From Nocardia grenadensis NBRC 108939 (GTDB taxonomy: Bacteria > Actinomycetota > Actinomycetes > Mycobacteriales > Mycobacteriaceae), in assembly GCF_001613445.1 (NCBI RefSeq), contig NZ_BDCJ01000013.1, positions 186,001-250,000 of the forward strand: a stretch of 64,000 bases of DNA, in the 5' to 3' direction. Of this stretch, positions 63,325-64,000 are shown in pieces. The notes beneath the pieces are model-generated. The model did not search any database, was not told the DNA's origin, and was given only the letters and a program-made list of their open reading frames with translations. The stretch's first letter is position 1. Every line of letters starts with the position of its first letter. The position numbers and the translations under genes are program-made.

Positions 63325-64000
63325 GGTCGGCGGCACCGAGCACCACGGTCCGGCTCGCCCGCGCTCCCGCGACGGTGGCGCTGGTGGTGTCCGGGGTGGT
63401 CGTGCTGGTCGTCTCGATGGCCTTCACCATCACGATCGGTCCGGCCGAGCTGTCGGTCGGCGAGGTCTACGCCGTGCTGTTCGAGAAACTCGGTGCCGGT
63501 ACCGCGGCCGTCTCGCCTATCCGCGAAGGCATCGTCTGGCAGTTGCGGCTGCCCCGGACCCTGCTGGCCGCGATCTGCGGGGCAGGTCTGGCGGTATGCG
63601 GAGTCGTCATGCAGTCGCTGTTGCGTAATCCGCTCGCCGATCCGTTCGTGCTCGGGATCTCCTCCGGCGCCTCGACGGGTGCGGTACTGGTGGCGGTCCT
63701 CGGTGTGGGCGGCGGCCTGATCTCGTTGTCCACCGGCGCTTTCCTCGGCGCACTCGTCTCGTTCGGGCTGGTGCTGGTGCTGGCCGCGGGAGCCGGGGGT
63801 GGCACCGCGAAGGTGGTGCTGGCCGGGGTCGCCGGAACCCAGCTGTTCTCCGCGCTCACCTCGTTCATCGTTCTGTCCTCGGCCGATGCCGAACGGACCC
63901 GCGGCATCCTGTTCTGGCTGCTGGGTTCGCTGGCGGGCGCCGGCTGGACCGATGTGGGCACGACCGCGGCCGTCTGCGCCGCCGGGCTGGCATTATGCGG
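63321..64000 (+). CDS. FecCD/BtuC-family ABC permease (cut by the window edge)
   Basis: The first 226 codons are present. IVWQLRLPRTLLAAICGAGLAVCGVVMQ and RNPLADPFVLGISSGAS are hallmarks of BtuC/FecCD permeases. It is translated from a GTG overlapping the binding-protein stop, so it is the channel of the same cobalamin-regulated importer. The C-terminus and an expected ATPase gene lie beyond the window. Confidence 0.88.
   Translation, partial: MRSAAPSTTVRLARAPATVALVVSGVVVLVVSMAFTITIGPAELSVGEVYAVLFEKLGAGTAAVSPIREGIVWQLRLPRTLLAAICGAGLAVCGVVMQSLLRNPLADPFVLGISSGASTGAVLVAVLGVGGGLISLSTGAFLGALVSFGLVLVLAAGAGGGTAKVVLAGVAGTQLFSALTSFIVLSSADAERTRGILFWLLGSLAGAGWTDVGTTAAVCAAGLALC

Noticed and set aside
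1..64000. CRISPR arrays, insertion sequences, integrases, rRNA or complete tRNA genes
   Set aside because: Looked for repeats, transposase motifs and RNA signatures on both strands; none seen.

Overview
The window is high-GC DNA (roughly 70 % by eye) from a mycolic-acid actinobacterium of the Nocardiaceae, most likely Nocardia. Four things point there. The gene order closely matches the Mycobacterium tuberculosis Rv2391-Rv2436 block as I remember it: sirA-cysH-chelatase, subI-cysTWA, GH15 trehalase, lepA, Rv2405-like, rpsT, holA, comEC/comEA, degV, octT, gpgP, rsfS, nadD, VWA, MoxR, proA, rbsK. It carries methylglucose lipopolysaccharide genes (octT, gpgP), an orphan EspG/PE-like/PPE-like type VII secretion cassette, and a membrane-anchored Hsp70-like protein with a glycine/serine/proline tail. 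All family calls are by reading motifs; no database search was run.

Layout. 0.1-5.6 kb: an assimilatory sulfate operon (sulfite reductase, APS reductase, CysD, CysN, sirohydrochlorin chelatase) with mostly overlapping stops and starts. 5.8-9.6 kb (minus): HAD phosphatase, Hsp70-like protein, then a poorly coding stretch with a frameshifted small gene. 9.6-12.3 kb (minus): fprB with an AurF-like diiron oxygenase. 12.8-17.0 kb (minus): the sulfate ABC transporter, led by two very small membrane proteins. 17.0-24.1 kb: methyltransferase, GH15 trehalase-like enzyme, dynamin-like GTPase and a low-complexity protein. 24.3-29.6 kb: lepA, a PemK-like protein, aquaporin, rpsT and holA. 29.9-36.6 kb (minus): comEC, comEA, DegV, octT, a 58-residue unannotated ORF, gpgP, rsfS and nadD. 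36.6-43.6 kb: VWA protein, MoxR, proA, ribokinase, rtcB and a membrane protein.

43.7-46.7 kb is a small graveyard. A DoxX gene with a strikingly palindromic promoter/operator is followed by a short-chain dehydrogenase remnant with its middle missing, a regulator with an internal deletion, a second regulator without its usual N-terminus, and a conserved-looking gene interrupted by an in-frame TGA.

46.8-64.0 kb is accessory: a LigD-type polymerase, an ICL/PEP-mutase family enzyme, RecQ fused to a phosphoribosyltransferase-like domain, a CPA1 antiporter fused to a UBP-type zinc finger, an NDK-like/PEP-utilising-like gene pair whose signature catalytic residues are altered, the EspG/PE/PPE cassette, a large DoxX-like membrane protein, an AadA-like nucleotidyltransferase, an SDR, and a cobalamin-riboswitch-controlled ABC importer that runs off the right edge.

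Functional threads: sulfate import (subI-cysTWA), reduction (CysDN, CysH, SirA) and siroheme supply (chelatase) sit within 17 kb. NADPH/ferredoxin electron delivery (FprB) sits beside a diiron oxygenase that could use it. The best candidates for something undescribed are the NDK-like/PEP-utilising pair, the antiporter-zinc finger fusion, the two small ORFs in the sulfate-uptake and MGLP operons, and the DoxX operator.
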